A stretch of DNA of 64,000 nucleotides from Pedobacter sp. PF22-3 (GTDB lineage: Bacteria > Bacteroidota > Bacteroidia > Sphingobacteriales > Sphingobacteriaceae): positions 124,001 to 188,000 of the forward strand of contig NZ_JAPIVP010000006.1 in the NCBI RefSeq assembly GCF_026239555.1, given 5' to 3'. The notes beneath the pieces are model-generated. The model was not told where the DNA came from. It saw nothing but the letters and a program-made list of their open reading frames with translations, and did not search any database. Position numbers and translations under genes: made by a program. Shown here piece by piece: positions 63,001-64,000 of this stretch; the first letter of the stretch is position 1; each line of letters starts with the position of its first letter.

Positions 63001-63355
63001 TAAGAAAATCATGATCTGCGATGATGACGAAGGGATTATTGATGTATTGGAAATGATTTTGAATGATGTGGGACATACGGTGATTTCGGTAAATGACAGT
63101 TTAAAAGTACAGGCAGCTATTGATAAGGAGGAGCCAGATTTATTGATCCTTGATTTGTGGATGCCGAGGCTTTCAGGGCAGGAAGTGCTGAGGCAGTTAA
63201 GAAACCATTCGGCCCATAATAAGCTAAAGGTTATTGTAATTTCAGCCAGCAGGGATGGAGAACAGATTGCTAATGATGCAGGAGCAAATCAATTTATAGC
63301 CAAACCTTTCGATTTGAACAATATCTTAGATTCGGTTAATGCATTGCTTAATTAA
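62993..63355 (+). CDS. single-domain response regulator
   Basis: A 120-residue receiver without output domain: acidic pocket CDDDEG, phosphoacceptor Asp54 in LLILDLWMPRLSG, conserved Ser in VISAS and Lys in FIAKPFDL. It overlaps the LOV kinase gene by 8 nt and is almost certainly its direct partner. With no DNA-binding domain it must act by protein contact or as a phosphorelay shuttle. Confidence 0.93.
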   Translation: MDNKKIMICDDDEGIIDVLEMILNDVGHTVISVNDSLKVQAAIDKEEPDLLILDLWMPRLSGQEVLRQLRNHSAHNKLKVIVISASRDGEQIANDAGANQFIAKPFDLNNILDSVNALLN

Positions 63356-63447
63356 AGGAGATTAATACATATATCTAGTTGCATCTATTCTTGTATTAAC
63401 AATTAATGGATGGTAGATTATTCAAGCAAAACTTTTTCTTATTCCCT

Positions 63448-63538
63448 TGACTAGATCAATTCGTCATGCTGAATTTATTTCAGCATCTTTGACATAACAG
63501 ACCCTGAAATAAATCCGATAGCTATCGGATCAGGGCGA
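63448..63538 (-). repeat. dispersed repeat with CATGCTGAA palindrome (copy 2, inverted)
   Basis: The reverse complement matches 26811-26911 over most of its length, including the TCCGATAGC/GCTATCGGA palindrome and ATTCAGCATGACGAATTGA. The rest of the 424-bp gap before the last gene shows nothing I can call. Confidence 0.8.
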
Positions 63539-63779
63539 CGTACGTTTTAAGTTAAAGTTGATTAGAGCTAGCAAAAAGTAAAATTAACATCCCTTCACCT
63601 TAAAGGTTATACTTAACATTTAAAGCAACTCCTTACATCATTTTCTAAAGTTCAATCGCGTTAAAAGCTGTATAACCTTATTTCAATAAATTTGATGTTG
63701 TTTTTTTTAAAAGATTTCATCCTGTTTGATAAATAACGAAACTAAGCGGAGAGACACATGGTTTTATAGAAAAAAGACT

Positions 63780-64000
63780 ATGGAAAAATTAACGAAGGAT
63801 TTGGTTCCCCAACAGCTTGTTGGAAGCCAGATGGATGCAGTTGAAGAACGTAAATTAAGCAGCTTTATTCAGGCTCAGGAATTTTTCGCAGCAGCTGAAA
63901 AAAGGTTGCTTGCGGTGAATGAATGGGGCAAAATCTCCGGACTATCAGACTTTAAAATTTTTTCGCCTGATGGGAAAGAAGCGCTGCGATCGGCTCAAAA
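63780..64000 (+). CDS. unrecognised protein, N-terminal part
   Basis: 73 codons from an ATG run to the window edge. The start reads MEKLTKDLVPQQLVGSQMDA and continues with helical, charged sequence (FIQAQEFFAAAEKRLLAVNEWGKI). There is no signal peptide or membrane helix in this part. I do not recognise a family. Confidence 0.6.
   Translation, partial: MEKLTKDLVPQQLVGSQMDAVEERKLSSFIQAQEFFAAAEKRLLAVNEWGKISGLSDFKIFSPDGKEALRSAQ

Overview
The window reads as chromosome of a Bacteroidota bacterium, most likely a Sphingobacteriaceae member close to Pedobacter. The evidence is three SusC/SusD pairs, two ECF sigma/FecR pairs, promoters of the TTTG / TAnnTTTG type, an atpD-atpC pair detached from the other ATP synthase genes, and many Bacteroidota-type intergenic palindromes. 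The species call is inference; no rRNA is present.

Region 1 (1-9740, minus strand) is a branched-chain amino acid cluster read from right to left: ilvE, ilvD, an ORF6N-domain gene, ilvB, ilvN, a VOC gene, a DinB-like gene, ilvC and the start of leuC. Two short open reading frames very rich in Ile/Leu/Val, one before ilvE and one before ilvD, are each followed by an intrinsic terminator. In both, the 3' end of the short frame can pair with the terminator's 5' arm. I read these as two independent leader-peptide attenuators; they are the clearest undescribed-looking regulatory system here. Region 2 (10147-14520) holds atpC/atpD, a small beta-barrel-like protein, an RmlD-like reductase, a Bcp-type peroxiredoxin and tRNA-Arg(ACG).

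Region 3 (14772-26640, plus) is ECF sigma, FecR anti-sigma, SusC with STN domain, SusD, then a thioredoxin-domain protein, an S41 protease and a TlpA-like protein: an outer-membrane uptake locus without carbohydrate enzymes. Region 4 (26967-34506, minus) contains an ArsB-like permease, a metallophosphoesterase, an MFS transporter, and a histidine kinase/OmpR regulator pair preceded by two related secreted or membrane-anchored proteins of unknown role.

Region 5 (35079-43672, plus) is SusC/SusD followed by a secreted PI-PLC-like phospholipase, a Tat-type alkaline phosphatase and a PHP (CehA/McbA-like) hydrolase, which suggests organophosphate or phospholipid scavenging. Region 6 (44280-55444, plus) is a second sigma/FecR-controlled polysaccharide locus with SusC, SusD, an IPT surface glycan-binding protein, a CBM-like protein and a GH9 glucanase, probably aimed at a beta-glucan. 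Region 7 (55620-64000) carries a multi-PAS histidine kinase, two tandem PqiA-like membrane proteins of unusual architecture, a decayed histidine kinase remnant, a LOV-type (blue-light) histidine kinase overlapping a single-domain response regulator, and the start of an unrecognised gene.

The gaps are crowded with dispersed palindromes of at least five kinds. One family consists of GAAA-loop hairpins, in part carried on a 141-bp tandem repeat.
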